Positions 9,230 to 19,003 of a DNA stretch of 38,473 bases are shown here, in pieces (within the stretch, counting starts at the first letter, position 1; every line of letters begins with the position of its first letter). Source of the stretch: Bradyrhizobium guangdongense (GTDB lineage: Bacteria; Pseudomonadota; Alphaproteobacteria; Rhizobiales; Xanthobacteraceae). The notes beneath the pieces were generated by a model that worked only from the letters and a program-made list of their open reading frames with translations, ran no database searches and was not told the DNA's origin. A program made the translations under genes and the position numbers. The stretch covers positions 1 through 38,473 of the forward strand of contig NZ_PPPT01000107.1 of the NCBI RefSeq assembly GCF_006483445.1, given 5' to 3'.

Positions 9230-10784
<1,555 letters not shown>

Positions 10785-11362
10785 CCGCAGTCACGCGTGC
10801 AGGGGGTCAAGTGAGAAGGATGCCTCAATACTGAGCTAGTTTGGATCGCGAGGTAAGTCATGAAAAAGCGTCATCCCTTGCTCATCGCTGCGGCAGTGAG
10901 TCCGGATTCGACTTCTCACGACGACCACCAAGCCACGAGCGAGGGATATCGGTACTTCTACGAGCTTCAACATAGCGCAGCACGATGTCGCCTGTTGCAA
11001 ATTTGTGACGGTTCAAGCCAAATCGGAACCTGCTGTGCAGCCATGGCGTCAAGTTGAGCATCAGACGTCGCGTCCTTGTATGCTTTTCGATGACGCGGCG
11101 ACGTGGTCGTTTCGGCTTCGTCTTCGGTCTTCCGACACAGCGAAAAATCCGAACGGAAACAAGCGGAAAAGTGTTGCAACGGCGCGCTCGCGGTCGCGCG
11201 GCATACGCGTGCCGATTGCAATCGCATCCACGATCTCGCGCGCTACGTTGCCAAAACATGCATCACGCCGTGAAAAAAGTTGAGGCTTCTCACCTCTGAC
11301 GAACGGCGCAAGTGTCGCACCCACCGGGGCTTGATTTTCTTGGCTTCAACTTTGGGGGTGTT
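10785..11362. other. 578-bp divergent intergenic region between transporter operon 1 and the Tsx-like barrel
   Basis: I see no convincing gene here; the short frames on both strands have unnatural compositions. The stretch is richer in A/T than its neighbours and should hold the promoters of both divergent units. It contains three TTGCAA cores: 10995-11000, a perfect gttgcaac palindrome at 11173-11180 and a perfect 12-bp cgattgcaatcg palindrome at 11213-11224. These recall the CTTGCAAG palindromes in the 4496-4637 region and may be related regulatory sites; this link is speculative. Confidence 0.5.
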
Positions 11363-12469
11363 ATGTCGGTTCGTTTCAAGGCAATGGCAGCAGCGGCGCT
11401 GTCGTTTGCCGTGCTGGCCATCGGCGGCCAGGCTCAGGCCGCAGATCTTCCGGTCAAGGCGGCCAAGAAAGCGGCGGACCTTCCGTTCTTCCTGGTCATC
11501 GACAACCGCGTGTCGTTCTCCTGGATGCCGAAGGGCACCGACCCCGGCATGTGGAGCGTCCGTCCCGACGGCAGCATCAACGGCACCACCGCCAAGCAGG
11601 TCTATTCGTTTACGCATTTCGACCTCTGGGCCTACGGCACCAACTTCTTCACCATCTCGATGTTCAAGTCGGGCCATAACGACCCGGCCAGCCCGTGCGT
11701 CGCGCCGGGCGTGAACATCAACGGCACCGCCAGCGACTGCGCGGGCGCGACCGAGATCTACGGCCTGTTCCGCTCGGCCTTCGGCTGGAACGAGCTCTTC
11801 AACACCAAGGCCTTCACCATGGGGCCGCTGCACAACATCTCGTTCGAAGTCGGCATGGACGCCAACACCGAGAACAACTTCCTGGCGCCCGCCAAGCGCG
11901 ACGTCGTCGCCGGTCTGCAGTTCGCCTTCGACCTTCCCTACAAGGGCTATATCAACGTCGCGCCCCTGATGTACTGGGAGTTCTCCAACCACAACGCGTT
12001 CACGCAGTGCGGCCTGTTCGGCCCCGGCATTCCCGGCACGACCTGTAACTCCGACGGCAATGTCAGCTACCGGCCGACCTGGGCGGTCGAGATCAACTAC
12101 TACATGGACCTCGGCTTCCTGCCCGAGAACTTCCAGTTCTTCTCGATCAGCGGCCGCGCCGGCTGGTACGGGCCGAAGGGCGACTCCAACGGTCTTCCCG
12201 CGCTCTCGGGCCTGGGCCGCTTCTCGACGGCTTCCAAGACCGAGCTCAACAGCGAACCGATTCGCCTGACCTTCGACGCCTCGAAGGCCGCCTGGGGCGC
12301 GAAGTACTCACACTTCGTCGATCTCTGGGTCGCCTATCGCTACTGGCAGAACAAGTTCGGCCTCGATCACAACGCCATGCCCGGCGTCTGCACGGTCGCA
12401 GCAACGGGGCAGAGCACGAACACGTGCACCGAGTCGACCGTCTACGGCGGCGTCACCGTGAAGTTCTGA
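11363..12469 (+). CDS. Outer-membrane beta-barrel protein, possibly Tsx-like nucleoside channel
   Basis: This 368-residue protein starts with a signal peptide (MSVRFKAMAAAALSFAV, probable cleavage at AQA-AD near residue 26) and ends in VTVKF. The terminal phenylalanine is the outer-membrane assembly signal. Alternating hydrophobic and polar strands rich in aromatic residues run throughout (for example THFDLWAYGTNFF and GLQFAFDLPYKGYINVAP), which suits a barrel. The layout resembles the Tsx/OmpK nucleoside-channel family, but I recognise this only loosely. The ATG at 11363 has gggggtg just upstream; an in-frame ATG at 11312 would destroy the signal peptide. Lying between two BMP-type purine importers, it could be their outer-membrane entry pore. 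Four cysteines in two loops may form disulfides. Confidence 0.7.
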   Translation: MSVRFKAMAAAALSFAVLAIGGQAQAADLPVKAAKKAADLPFFLVIDNRVSFSWMPKGTDPGMWSVRPDGSINGTTAKQVYSFTHFDLWAYGTNFFTISMFKSGHNDPASPCVAPGVNINGTASDCAGATEIYGLFRSAFGWNELFNTKAFTMGPLHNISFEVGMDANTENNFLAPAKRDVVAGLQFAFDLPYKGYINVAPLMYWEFSNHNAFTQCGLFGPGIPGTTCNSDGNVSYRPTWAVEINYYMDLGFLPENFQFFSISGRAGWYGPKGDSNGLPALSGLGRFSTASKTELNSEPIRLTFDASKAAWGAKYSHFVDLWVAYRYWQNKFGLDHNAMPGVCTVAATGQSTNTCTESTVYGGVTVKF

Positions 12470-12483
12470 TCGGTCGAGCTGCC

Positions 12484-12622
12484 GTAGGGTGGGTTAGCGA
12501 AGCGAATGCGCGAAGCGCATCCCGCAAAGCGTAACCCACCACTTCTGCCGCCGCGGAAACAGAAGAGGTGGGTTACGCCAGCGGACTGCGCTTCGCGCAG
12601 CCGCAAGGCTAACCCACCCTAC
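12484..12622. repeat. Nested palindromic intergenic repeat (gtagggtgggttagc element)
   Basis: The outer arms gtagggtgggttagc (12484-12498) and gctaacccaccctac (12608-12622) are perfect inverted copies. Inside lie two further arms, 12529-12546 and 12561-12578, complementary with one mismatch around a 14-base loop and carrying the same gtaaccca core. This repeat family is common between genes in Bradyrhizobium and relatives. It fills the gap between the convergent barrel and deaminase genes, where the transcribed hairpins could also act as terminators. Confidence 0.8.
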
Positions 12623-12634
12623 GATCCGACGTCG

Positions 12635-13120
12635 CTACCTCGTCCACACCCCGTCATGCAGCGCTTCGGCCTCGTCTTCCAGCAGCGGACCGACGACGTC
12701 GGTCGGTCGCTGGCCGCTGGCGAAGACGTCGCGGCAGGGCAGGTCGAGCGTCGGGTTTTCCGGATGGTTGCCGGTGACGCCGCGCAGGCGGTGCTCGCTG
12801 AGGCCGTAGACGACGCGGCCGATGCCGGCCCAGTAGATCGCGCCGGCGCACATCGCGCAGGGCTCGGCGGAGGAATAAAGCGTCGACCCCGCGAGCACCT
12901 CAGGAGGGAGCGTGCGGCAGGCCTGCGTCGCCGCCAGGCGCTCGGCATGCGCGGTGCCGTCATGGTCCGGCATGTAGCCGTTCTCGCTCTCGATCAGCAC
13001 ACGGCCTTCGGCATCGACCACGATGCAGCCGAAGGGATGGTTGCCATGGGTGAGGGAGCGGCGCGCGACCGCGAAAGACAGACGCAAGAAGTGCTCGTCA
13101 CGCTCGGTCACGTCCGCCAT
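12635..13120 (-). CDS. Nucleoside/guanine deaminase, cytidine-deaminase fold
   Basis: This 161-residue zinc-dependent deaminase has the catalytic H58-A59-E60 motif and the metal cysteines C88 and C91 in AEPCAMCAGAIYWA. The AIYWA ending of that motif is typical of the bacterial guanine deaminase/nucleoside deaminase branch, which converts guanine to xanthine. The ATG at 13120 is chosen because ggag lies about six bases upstream and the domain begins directly after it. The gene starts 16 bp after the ATPase stop, making it the last gene of transporter operon 2. Its presence there suggests that operon handles guanine-like purines as well as biuret. The other possibility is an aminotriazine- or cytosine-like substrate. 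Confidence 0.85.
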   Translation of the reverse strand: MADVTERDEHFLRLSFAVARRSLTHGNHPFGCIVVDAEGRVLIESENGYMPDHDGTAHAERLAATQACRTLPPEVLAGSTLYSSAEPCAMCAGAIYWAGIGRVVYGLSEHRLRGVTGNHPENPTLDLPCRDVFASGQRPTDVVGPLLEDEAEALHDGVWTR

Positions 13121-13136
13121 CGCTGCTCCGGGGGGA

Positions 13137-14669
13137 TCAGTGCCCCGCCATGTGCCGGCCGACCACGGTGAGGTCGGCCTCGCTGGTGCGAGCCTCATAG
13201 ACGAACTCGCCGTGGAACATGACCACGAGGCGGTCGGAGAGTTCAAGCAGTTCGTCGAGGTCCTCGCTGACCAGCAGCACGGCCGCGCCGCGGTTCCGCG
13301 CCGCCATGATCTCGGCGTGGATCTGGGCGACCGCTGCGAAGTCGAGGCCGAAGCAGGGATTGGCCGCGATCAGCACCTCGACGTCGCCGCCGAGCTCGCG
13401 CGCCAGCACCGCGCGCTGGACATTGCCGCCCGACAGCGCCGAGATCGGCGTATCCGGCGTCCGCGTCTTGATCTTGTACTGGCCGATCTTCTTTTTGGCA
13501 TCGTCGCGGAAGGCGCCGCGATTGAGCCACCAGCCACCGCTGGCAAAGGGGGCGCGGTCGAATTCGCGGAAGGCGATATTGTCAGCGACGCTCATGCCGC
13601 CGACGCAGGCGTTCTTGAGCGGCTCTTCCGGCAAAAGCGACATCTTGTGCCGGCGCATCTCCTCGCGGCTCGCATGGTAGGCATCGCCGGCGACGCGAAT
13701 CTCGCCGCTCTCGGCCTCGCGCTGGCCGGCCAGCACTTCGACGAGCTGGCGCTGGCCGTTGCCGGAGACGCCGGCAATGCCGACGATCTCGCCGGCGCGG
13801 ACGGTGAGGGAGACGTCGTGCACGGCGATGGCGCCGGCATCGTCGAGCGCGCGGACCTTTTCCAGCTCCAGGCGCGCCTTGCCGGCCTCGCCGGTGCGCG
13901 CCGGCTGTACCGTCAGCTCCTCGGCGCCGATCATGGTGCGCGCCATTGCATCCGGCGTGAGCTCGGCGACCTTGCCCTTGCCGGCTAGCTTGCCGCGCCG
14001 GAGGATCGTCACCTCGTCGGCAAAGGCCATGACCTCGCGGAACTTGTGGGTGATCATCAAAATGGTCAGCTCGCCCTTCACGACCATGTCGCGGAGCATG
14101 CCGAGAACCTCGTCGGCCTCGGCCGGCGTCAGCACCGAGGTCGGCTCGTCCAGGATCAGGAAGCGGCGCTTCAGATAGAGTTGCTTGAGGATCTCGCATT
14201 TCTGCCGCTCGCCGGCGGAGATGTCGGAGACCCTTGCATTGAGCGGCACCTTGAACGGCATCTTCGCCAGAAAAGCCTCCAGCTCCTTCTTCTCCTTGCC
14301 CCAGTCCACGATCGCCGGAACGTCGTCGCGCGCGAGCACGAGGTTTTCGGCAACCGTCATCGCCGGCACCAGCGTAAAGTGCTGGTAGACCATGCCGAGG
14401 CCGAGCGCATGCGCGTCCTTGGGATTGCCGATCGCCTGCTGGCGGTCGCCGACGAGGATGTCGCCCTCGGTCGCGTGGTAGTAGCCCATGATGCATTTGA
14501 CGAGCGTCGACTTGCCGGCGCCGTTCTCGCCGAGCAGCGCATGGAAGGAGCCCGGGCGGACCTTAAGCTCGACATTGTCAAGCGCAAGGAAGTCGCCGAA
14601 CCGCATGGTCATGGCGATCGCGTCGACGCCGAAGGCGCCGCTCGGCAGTGGTGTTTCGCCGACGATCAT
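13137..14669 (-). CDS. Two-domain ABC transporter ATPase, BMP/nucleoside type (system 2)
   Basis: This 510-residue protein has tandem nucleotide-binding domains. Domain 1 has Walker [10 protein letters not shown] at 47-55, Q-loop QHFTLVPAM, signature ISAGERQ, Walker [12 protein letters not shown] and the ITHK switch histidine. Domain 2 lacks a true Walker A (GVSGNGQ) but keeps LSGGN, and has ANPCFGLD in place of a normal Walker B. The ATG at 14669 overlaps the biuret hydrolase stop (ATGA, 14666-14669), so translation is coupled. It energises the second BMP-type importer, whose permeases and binding protein lie upstream in the same operon. Family resemblance to system 1 is clear, but the gene order differs: here the ATPase is fifth rather than first. 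Confidence 0.9.
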   Translation of the reverse strand: MIVGETPLPSGAFGVDAIAMTMRFGDFLALDNVELKVRPGSFHALLGENGAGKSTLVKCIMGYYHATEGDILVGDRQQAIGNPKDAHALGLGMVYQHFTLVPAMTVAENLVLARDDVPAIVDWGKEKKELEAFLAKMPFKVPLNARVSDISAGERQKCEILKQLYLKRRFLILDEPTSVLTPAEADEVLGMLRDMVVKGELTILMITHKFREVMAFADEVTILRRGKLAGKGKVAELTPDAMARTMIGAEELTVQPARTGEAGKARLELEKVRALDDAGAIAVHDVSLTVRAGEIVGIAGVSGNGQRQLVEVLAGQREAESGEIRVAGDAYHASREEMRRHKMSLLPEEPLKNACVGGMSVADNIAFREFDRAPFASGGWWLNRGAFRDDAKKKIGQYKIKTRTPDTPISALSGGNVQRAVLARELGGDVEVLIAANPCFGLDFAAVAQIHAEIMAARNRGAAVLLVSEDLDELLELSDRLVVMFHGEFVYEARTSEADLTVVGRHMAGH

Positions 14670-15349
14670 GAGATGGCTCCGATGAACGCGTCCGAGGTCG
14701 AGACCGCGCCGAACACGCCGCCCTGCATCTTGATCATCTTCAGCGCGTGGTCGTGATTGCTCTTGTCGGTGGCGCCGCAGCAATCGTGCAGCAGCACGCA
14801 TTCAAAGCCGCGGTCGTTGGCCTCGCGCATGGTGGTGTGGACGCAGACGTCGGTGGTGATGCCGGTCAGCACGATGTTCTCGATGCCGCGCACGCGCAGG
14901 ATCAGTTCGAGGTCGGTGGCGCAGAACGAGCCCTTGCCGGGCTTGTCGATGATGGGTTCGCCCGGCAGCGGCGCAAGCTCCGGGATGATGTCCCAGCCCG
15001 GCTCGCCGCGCACGAGGATGCGGCCGCACGGGCCGGGATCGCCGATCCCGGCGCCGATCTGCCGCGAGCGCCAGCGCTTGTTGGCGGGAAGGTCCGAGAG
15101 ATCGGGGCGGTGGCCTTCGCGGGTATGGATGATGTGATAACCCTGCTTGCGCATCGCGGCGAGCAATCTCTTGATTGGTTCGATCGGTGCGCGCGTCAGC
15201 GAGAGATCGTAGCCCATCTTGTCGACATAGCCGCCGACGCCGCAAAAATCGGTCTGCATGTCGATGACGATGAGCGCGGTATTCTCGGGGCGAAGATCGC
15301 CATTGTAAGGCCAGGCGTAGGGCTCGGACTTGATGTGGCGCTCGGGCAT
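14666..15349 (-). CDS. biuH: Biuret amidohydrolase (cysteine hydrolase, isochorismatase-like fold)
   Basis: This 227-residue cysteine hydrolase closely resembles Rhizobium leguminosarum BiuH, which splits biuret into allophanate and ammonia. The catalytic triad is visible as D30 (in IDMQTDFC), K136 (in [14 protein letters not shown]) and C169 (in TTDVCV). All three are exactly six positions earlier than D36, K142 and C175 of the rhizobial enzyme as I recall it. [16 protein letters not shown] and PCGRIL segments also match. RutB-type ureidoacrylate hydrolases share the fold but differ around the lysine. The gene lies inside a BMP-type ABC importer operon, between the second permease and the ATPase, implying that biuret or a precursor is imported. 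No allophanate hydrolase is present in this window. Confidence 0.88.
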   Translation of the reverse strand: MPERHIKSEPYAWPYNGDLRPENTALIVIDMQTDFCGVGGYVDKMGYDLSLTRAPIEPIKRLLAAMRKQGYHIIHTREGHRPDLSDLPANKRWRSRQIGAGIGDPGPCGRILVRGEPGWDIIPELAPLPGEPIIDKPGKGSFCATDLELILRVRGIENIVLTGITTDVCVHTTMREANDRGFECVLLHDCCGATDKSNHDHALKMIKMQGGVFGAVSTSDAFIGAIS

Positions 15350-15371
15350 GGGTTTGCTCTCCGCAGCTCTA

Positions 15372-15460
15372 GAGCATGATCCGGAAAAGTGTGTAGCGGT
15401 TTTCCGACAAGATCATGCTCAAACAAAAGGAGCTAAAGCGCGATGATGTTTCATCGCGCT
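15372..15460. repeat. RIME-like palindromic mosaic element inside operon 2
   Basis: Two hairpins lie in the 111-bp gap between permease and biuret hydrolase. The first spans 15372-15420, with arms gagcatgatc and gatcatgctc and inner arms cggaaaa and ttttccg. The second spans 15437-15460, with perfect 10-base arms agcgcgatga and tcatcgcgct and a tgtt loop. The pair matches the rhizobial intergenic mosaic element pattern. Being transcribed within the operon, the stems could stabilise or attenuate the mRNA between transporter and catabolic genes. Confidence 0.8.
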
Positions 15461-16387
15461 CTAGCGGGTAATCGACAGTTCAGCGGGTGCGCCGGTCAGC
15501 GTGCGCTTCGGCGAGCAGGTGATGATCATGATCGCCAGCGTCAAAATGTAGGGCGCGGCGTTGAAGAGGTGATAGCCGGAGGTGACGCCGACCGATTGCA
15601 GCGCAGGGCCGAGCGCCGCGGCGCCGCCGAAGGCGAGCGAGGCCCACAGGCACAGCATCGGATCCCAGCGCGCGAAGATCACGAGCGCCACCGCCGTGAT
15701 GCCTTGTCCGGAGGACAGGCCCTCGTTCCAGCTTCCGGGATAGAACAGCGACAGGAAGGAGCCACCGACGCCGGCGAGGAAGCCGCCGACCATGGTGGCG
15801 CGCAACCGGATCAGCAGCACGGAATGCCCCATCGCGCGCGCGGCGTCCGAACTCTCGCCCGCGGTGCGGATCAAAAGGCCCCAGCGCGTGGTGCGAAACG
15901 CCCAGTACAGGATCGGCGCCAGCACCACGCCGATCAGGAAGAGAACGTTGATGCGCAGCGCCGCCTGGACCTGAGGGATGTCGCTCCACCAGCCGAAATC
16001 GATTGCGGGCAGCCGCGGCGCGGTCGGCTCGATCAAGGGCTTGCCGAGATAGAAGGCGAGGCCGGTGCCGAACAGCATCAGGGCGATGCCGACCGCGACG
16101 TCATTGACGCGCGGCAGCGAGCAGATGCCGGCATGCAGCGCGCCGAGCAGCGCACCGGTGATGCCGGCTGCGAGCACACCTAACCAAGGGGACCCGGAGA
16201 GATATGAGATGCCGTAGGCGCTCATCGCGCCCATCACCAGTGTGCCTTCGAGACCGAGATTGATACGGCCGGAACGTTCCGTGATGCATTCGCCGAGGCT
16301 CACGAACAGGAACGGCGTCGAAACGCGGATGGCGCCGCCGAGCACGGCGAGCGGGACGGTCCAGAGTCCGATCGATCCGTCTGCCAT
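15461..16387 (-). CDS. ABC transporter permease, BMP/nucleoside type (COG1079-like), system 2
   Basis: This 308-residue polytopic membrane protein has GECITERSGRINLGLEGTLVMGA near residues 33-55, the second-permease hallmark of BMP-type importers, and the cytoplasmic coupling loop IRTAGESSDAARAMGHS. Its ATG lies one base after the stop of the partner permease, so the two are translationally linked and should pair in the membrane. The gene is followed by a transcribed palindromic repeat before biuH. The substrate is inferred from the operon: a purine, biuret or a related ureide. Confidence 0.9.
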   Translation of the reverse strand: MADGSIGLWTVPLAVLGGAIRVSTPFLFVSLGECITERSGRINLGLEGTLVMGAMSAYGISYLSGSPWLGVLAAGITGALLGALHAGICSLPRVNDVAVGIALMLFGTGLAFYLGKPLIEPTAPRLPAIDFGWWSDIPQVQAALRINVLFLIGVVLAPILYWAFRTTRWGLLIRTAGESSDAARAMGHSVLLIRLRATMVGGFLAGVGGSFLSLFYPGSWNEGLSSGQGITAVALVIFARWDPMLCLWASLAFGGAAALGPALQSVGVTSGYHLFNAAPYILTLAIMIITCSPKRTLTGAPAELSITR

Positions 16388-16388
16388 C

Positions 16389-17501
16389 TCAGGATTTTCC
16401 CTTCAAAAATCCGATGCGGCCGTAGAGCGCATCGCTGGCCAGCACGAAAACGAAGATGATGCCCTGCAGCACCAGCACGGACGCGTCGGGCAACCCGAGC
16501 CGGCGCTGCAACAGCCCGCCGCTGGCGCTGATGCCGCCGAGCAGGATCGCGACCGGAATGATCGCCAGCGGATTTTGCCGTGCGAGGAAGGCGACCAGGA
16601 TGCCGGTGAAGCCGTAGCCCGCGGCAAGGTTGGCGTTGGTGCGGCCCTGCACGGCGGCGACCTCGACCATGCCGGCAAGGCCCGCAGCACCGCCGGCGAG
16701 GAAGCAGATCGTGAGGATGAGCTTGCTGACACCGAGGCCGACGATCTTGGCGGCGCGGATGTTGCCGCCGGCGACGCGGGCGGCGAAGCCGAACACGGTG
16801 TGATAGATCAGGATATAGGCGGCGATCGCGGCGACCAGGCCGAACACGAGGCCCCAATGCACGTCGGTGCCGGGGATGGTGCCGATCATGTTCGCCGCGC
16901 CGATCTCGCGCGTCGACGGCTTGTTGAGGCTCGCAGGATCCCGCATCGCGCCTTCGACGAGATGGTTGAGGATGGCGAGCGCGATATAGACGAGCAGCAG
17001 GCTCGAGATCGTTTCGTTGACGCCACGAAATTGGCGCAAGCCACCCGCGAGCATGATCCAGAGGCCGCCGCCGATCACGCCGGCCAGGACCATGGCGATC
17101 TGGATGGCGAAGGGCGGCGCGCCTTGCAACGCGAGAGCAGCGCTCGTCGCCGAGAGCGCGCCGATCAGCAGCGCGCCTTCGCCGCCGATGATGACCATGC
17201 CGAGCTGGGCGGGCAGGGCCGTGCAGAGTGCGGTGAGGATCAGGGGCGCGGCGCGGCTCAGCGTGTTCTGCCAGGAGAACCAGGTGCCGAACGCGCCGTA
17301 ATACATGTAGTAATAGAGGTCGAGCGGATTCTTGCCGAACAGCGCGACGAAGATGCCGAAGACCGCGAGCGCGCCGACCAGCGCCGCGCCCGGGATCAGG
17401 ATGTACTCGATCGTTGCGCCGTGGCGCTGGAGGAAGCCGGCATCGGCGGCCGGAGCGACGGCTCCGACCGCGTCGACGGGATCCGCCGCTTCCGATGTCA
17501 C
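16389..17501 (-). CDS. ABC transporter permease, BMP/nucleoside type (COG4603-like), system 2
   Basis: This 370-residue inner-membrane protein has multiple hydrophobic helices and the first-permease motif LPAQLGMVIIGGEGALLIGAL. It also carries the coupling loop RVAGGNIRAAKIVGLGVSKL. A hydrophilic, alanine- and aspartate-rich leader of about 25 residues precedes the first helix. Translation starts at a GTG (17501) that overlaps the binding-protein stop (GTGA), so expression is coupled to it. It forms the translocation pore with the downstream permease. Confidence 0.9.
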   Translation of the reverse strand: MTSEAADPVDAVGAVAPAADAGFLQRHGATIEYILIPGAALVGALAVFGIFVALFGKNPLDLYYYMYYGAFGTWFSWQNTLSRAAPLILTALCTALPAQLGMVIIGGEGALLIGALSATSAALALQGAPPFAIQIAMVLAGVIGGGLWIMLAGGLRQFRGVNETISSLLLVYIALAILNHLVEGAMRDPASLNKPSTREIGAANMIGTIPGTDVHWGLVFGLVAAIAAYILIYHTVFGFAARVAGGNIRAAKIVGLGVSKLILTICFLAGGAAGLAGMVEVAAVQGRTNANLAAGYGFTGILVAFLARQNPLAIIPVAILLGGISASGGLLQRRLGLPDASVLVLQGIIFVFVLASDALYGRIGFLKGKS

Positions 17502-18610
17502 GAAGTCGCTCCGAGCACGCCCTCGACGAGGTAGTCCATCTTTTCGAGTTCAGGGTCCTTCTGGCCGCGATCGGTGCCAGCCGGGATCACCGTCTTGCCC
17601 TTGTTGTCGACCAGGCCGCCCTTGAAGATGGCAAAACCTTCGGCGGACAGGAATTTCGCCTTGGCCTCATCGGCGGCCTTGCGCGCTTCGGCCGAGACCG
17701 CTTCGCCATAGGGCGAGGTCTTGACGATCTCCTCCTTCAGGCCGCCGCGATAGAAATTCGGAATGCCCTCGCCGGAGGTGATCATCTTGACGAACTTCGG
17801 ATACAGCGCTTCCCAATTCCACTCGGCGCCGGTGAGATAGGCCTTCGGCGCCAGCGCCGACTGGTTGGTGTGATAGCCGCACACCATGGCGCCGCGTCGC
17901 GCGGCGTTCTCGACCATCGTCTTCGGACCGTCGACGTGACAGGTCAGCACGTCGACGCCCTGGTCGATCAGGCTGTTGGTGGCTTCCGCTTCCTTGACCG
18001 GCATCGACCAGTCGCCGGTGAAGATCACCTGCGTGGTCGCCTTCGGGTTCACGGACCTGGCGCCGAGCGTGAAGGCGTTGATGTTGCGCAGGACCTGCGG
18101 GATCGGCTTGGCCGCCACGAAGCCGAGCTTGCTGCTCTTCGAGGTCAGCCCGGCGACGATGCCCGAGATGTACTGGGCTTCGTCGATGTAACCAAAATAG
18201 CTGCCGGCGTTCTTCGGATCCTTGTCGCTCCAGAGGCCGCCGCAGTGCTCGAAGCGAAGCTTCGGGTACTTGGTGGCCATCTTGATCATGTGGGGATTGT
18301 AGTAGCCGAACGAGGTCGGGAAGAGCAGGGTCGCGCCGTCGAGATTGATCATGGACTCGATGGTCTTCTCGACCGCGTCGGTCTCGGGCACCTTCTCTTC
18401 CTCGACCACTTTCAGGCCGGGGATCTTCTTCAGCGCCGCTGCGCCCTGCGCGTGCGCCTGGTTGTAGCCGTAGTCGTCGCGCGAGCCGACATAGATGAAG
18501 CCGATGGTCGTGTCGGCCGCGAATGCCGGGCGGAGACCGGCCGCCGCTCCCAGGGAGAGCGCCGCACCACCCTGCAACAAATGCCGTCGTGAAATCCTGC
18601 CAAAATCCAT
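17498..18610 (-). CDS. BMP-family ABC substrate-binding protein with Tat-type signal (system 2)
   Basis: This 370-residue binding protein starts with MDFGRISRRHLLQGGAALSL, a twin-arginine (R8-R9) leader followed by a hydrophobic stretch and an AFA-AD cleavage site near residue 32. It is probably exported folded by the Tat pathway, unlike the Sec-exported protein of system 1. The mature start, TIGFIYVGSRDDYGYNQAH, is the BMP/PnrA family signature, and PTSFGYYNP matches as well. The ATG at 18610 has gggag about six bases upstream. It is the first gene of a six-gene leftward operon: binding protein, two permeases, BiuH, ATPase and guanine deaminase. The ligand is unknown; candidates are purines, biuret or cyanurate-like heterocycles. 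Confidence 0.88.
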   Translation of the reverse strand: MDFGRISRRHLLQGGAALSLGAAAGLRPAFAADTTIGFIYVGSRDDYGYNQAHAQGAAALKKIPGLKVVEEEKVPETDAVEKTIESMINLDGATLLFPTSFGYYNPHMIKMATKYPKLRFEHCGGLWSDKDPKNAGSYFGYIDEAQYISGIVAGLTSKSSKLGFVAAKPIPQVLRNINAFTLGARSVNPKATTQVIFTGDWSMPVKEAEATNSLIDQGVDVLTCHVDGPKTMVENAARRGAMVCGYHTNQSALAPKAYLTGAEWNWEALYPKFVKMITSGEGIPNFYRGGLKEEIVKTSPYGEAVSAEARKAADEAKAKFLSAEGFAIFKGGLVDNKGKTVIPAGTDRGQKDPELEKMDYLVEGVLGATS

Positions 18611-19003
18611 TGGATGCTCCCTTGGCGGATGGACCGCCCCTCTCACTGGCGGCTGCGCCGATCTGGCGGAGCCGGAACAGGATGTCGCAAGCTTCGTGCC
18701 AGAGATTAGGGAGCGAGCACTCTGCTTTAAGATGTTGAAATAACTAATCTATATCATTCGTCTGAATCTTGGGCAGGAACGTCTCTGTATAAATTTTAGG
18801 CAGTATATTCTCATTGTATGCAAGAGAGTTAATCAGTCTTAATCCGCTCCATGTGCACGGCTCGGATCGGCCGGGCCGGTCGCGCGGCATTCGTGCTAAC
18901 CAGTCCGCGGTCGGGCGCATTTCGCTGGCACCGAATTTGTAACTGATGTCACCAGGCCCGGCGTCACCGACCGTGGTTCGAAGGATTGGAAAGCTTGACC
19001 GGG
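18611..19003. promoter_or_regulatory. Divergent A/T-rich promoter region between operon 2 and allantoate amidohydrolase
   Basis: This 393-bp gap has a markedly A/T-rich core (about 18725-18840) between two divergent transcription units and should contain both promoters. I found no clean sigma-70 hexamer pair at a standard distance and no long perfect palindrome. No gene is supported here. Confidence 0.45.

Noticed and set aside
10860..11259. Short frames on both strands in the large intergenic region
   Set aside because: No ribosome sites, no family resemblance and cysteine/arginine-rich unnatural compositions.
16242..17534. Long plus-strand open frame over the second permease pair
   Set aside because: Composition is Ala/Asp/Glu/Arg-rich without motifs, while the minus strand encodes clear ABC permeases.
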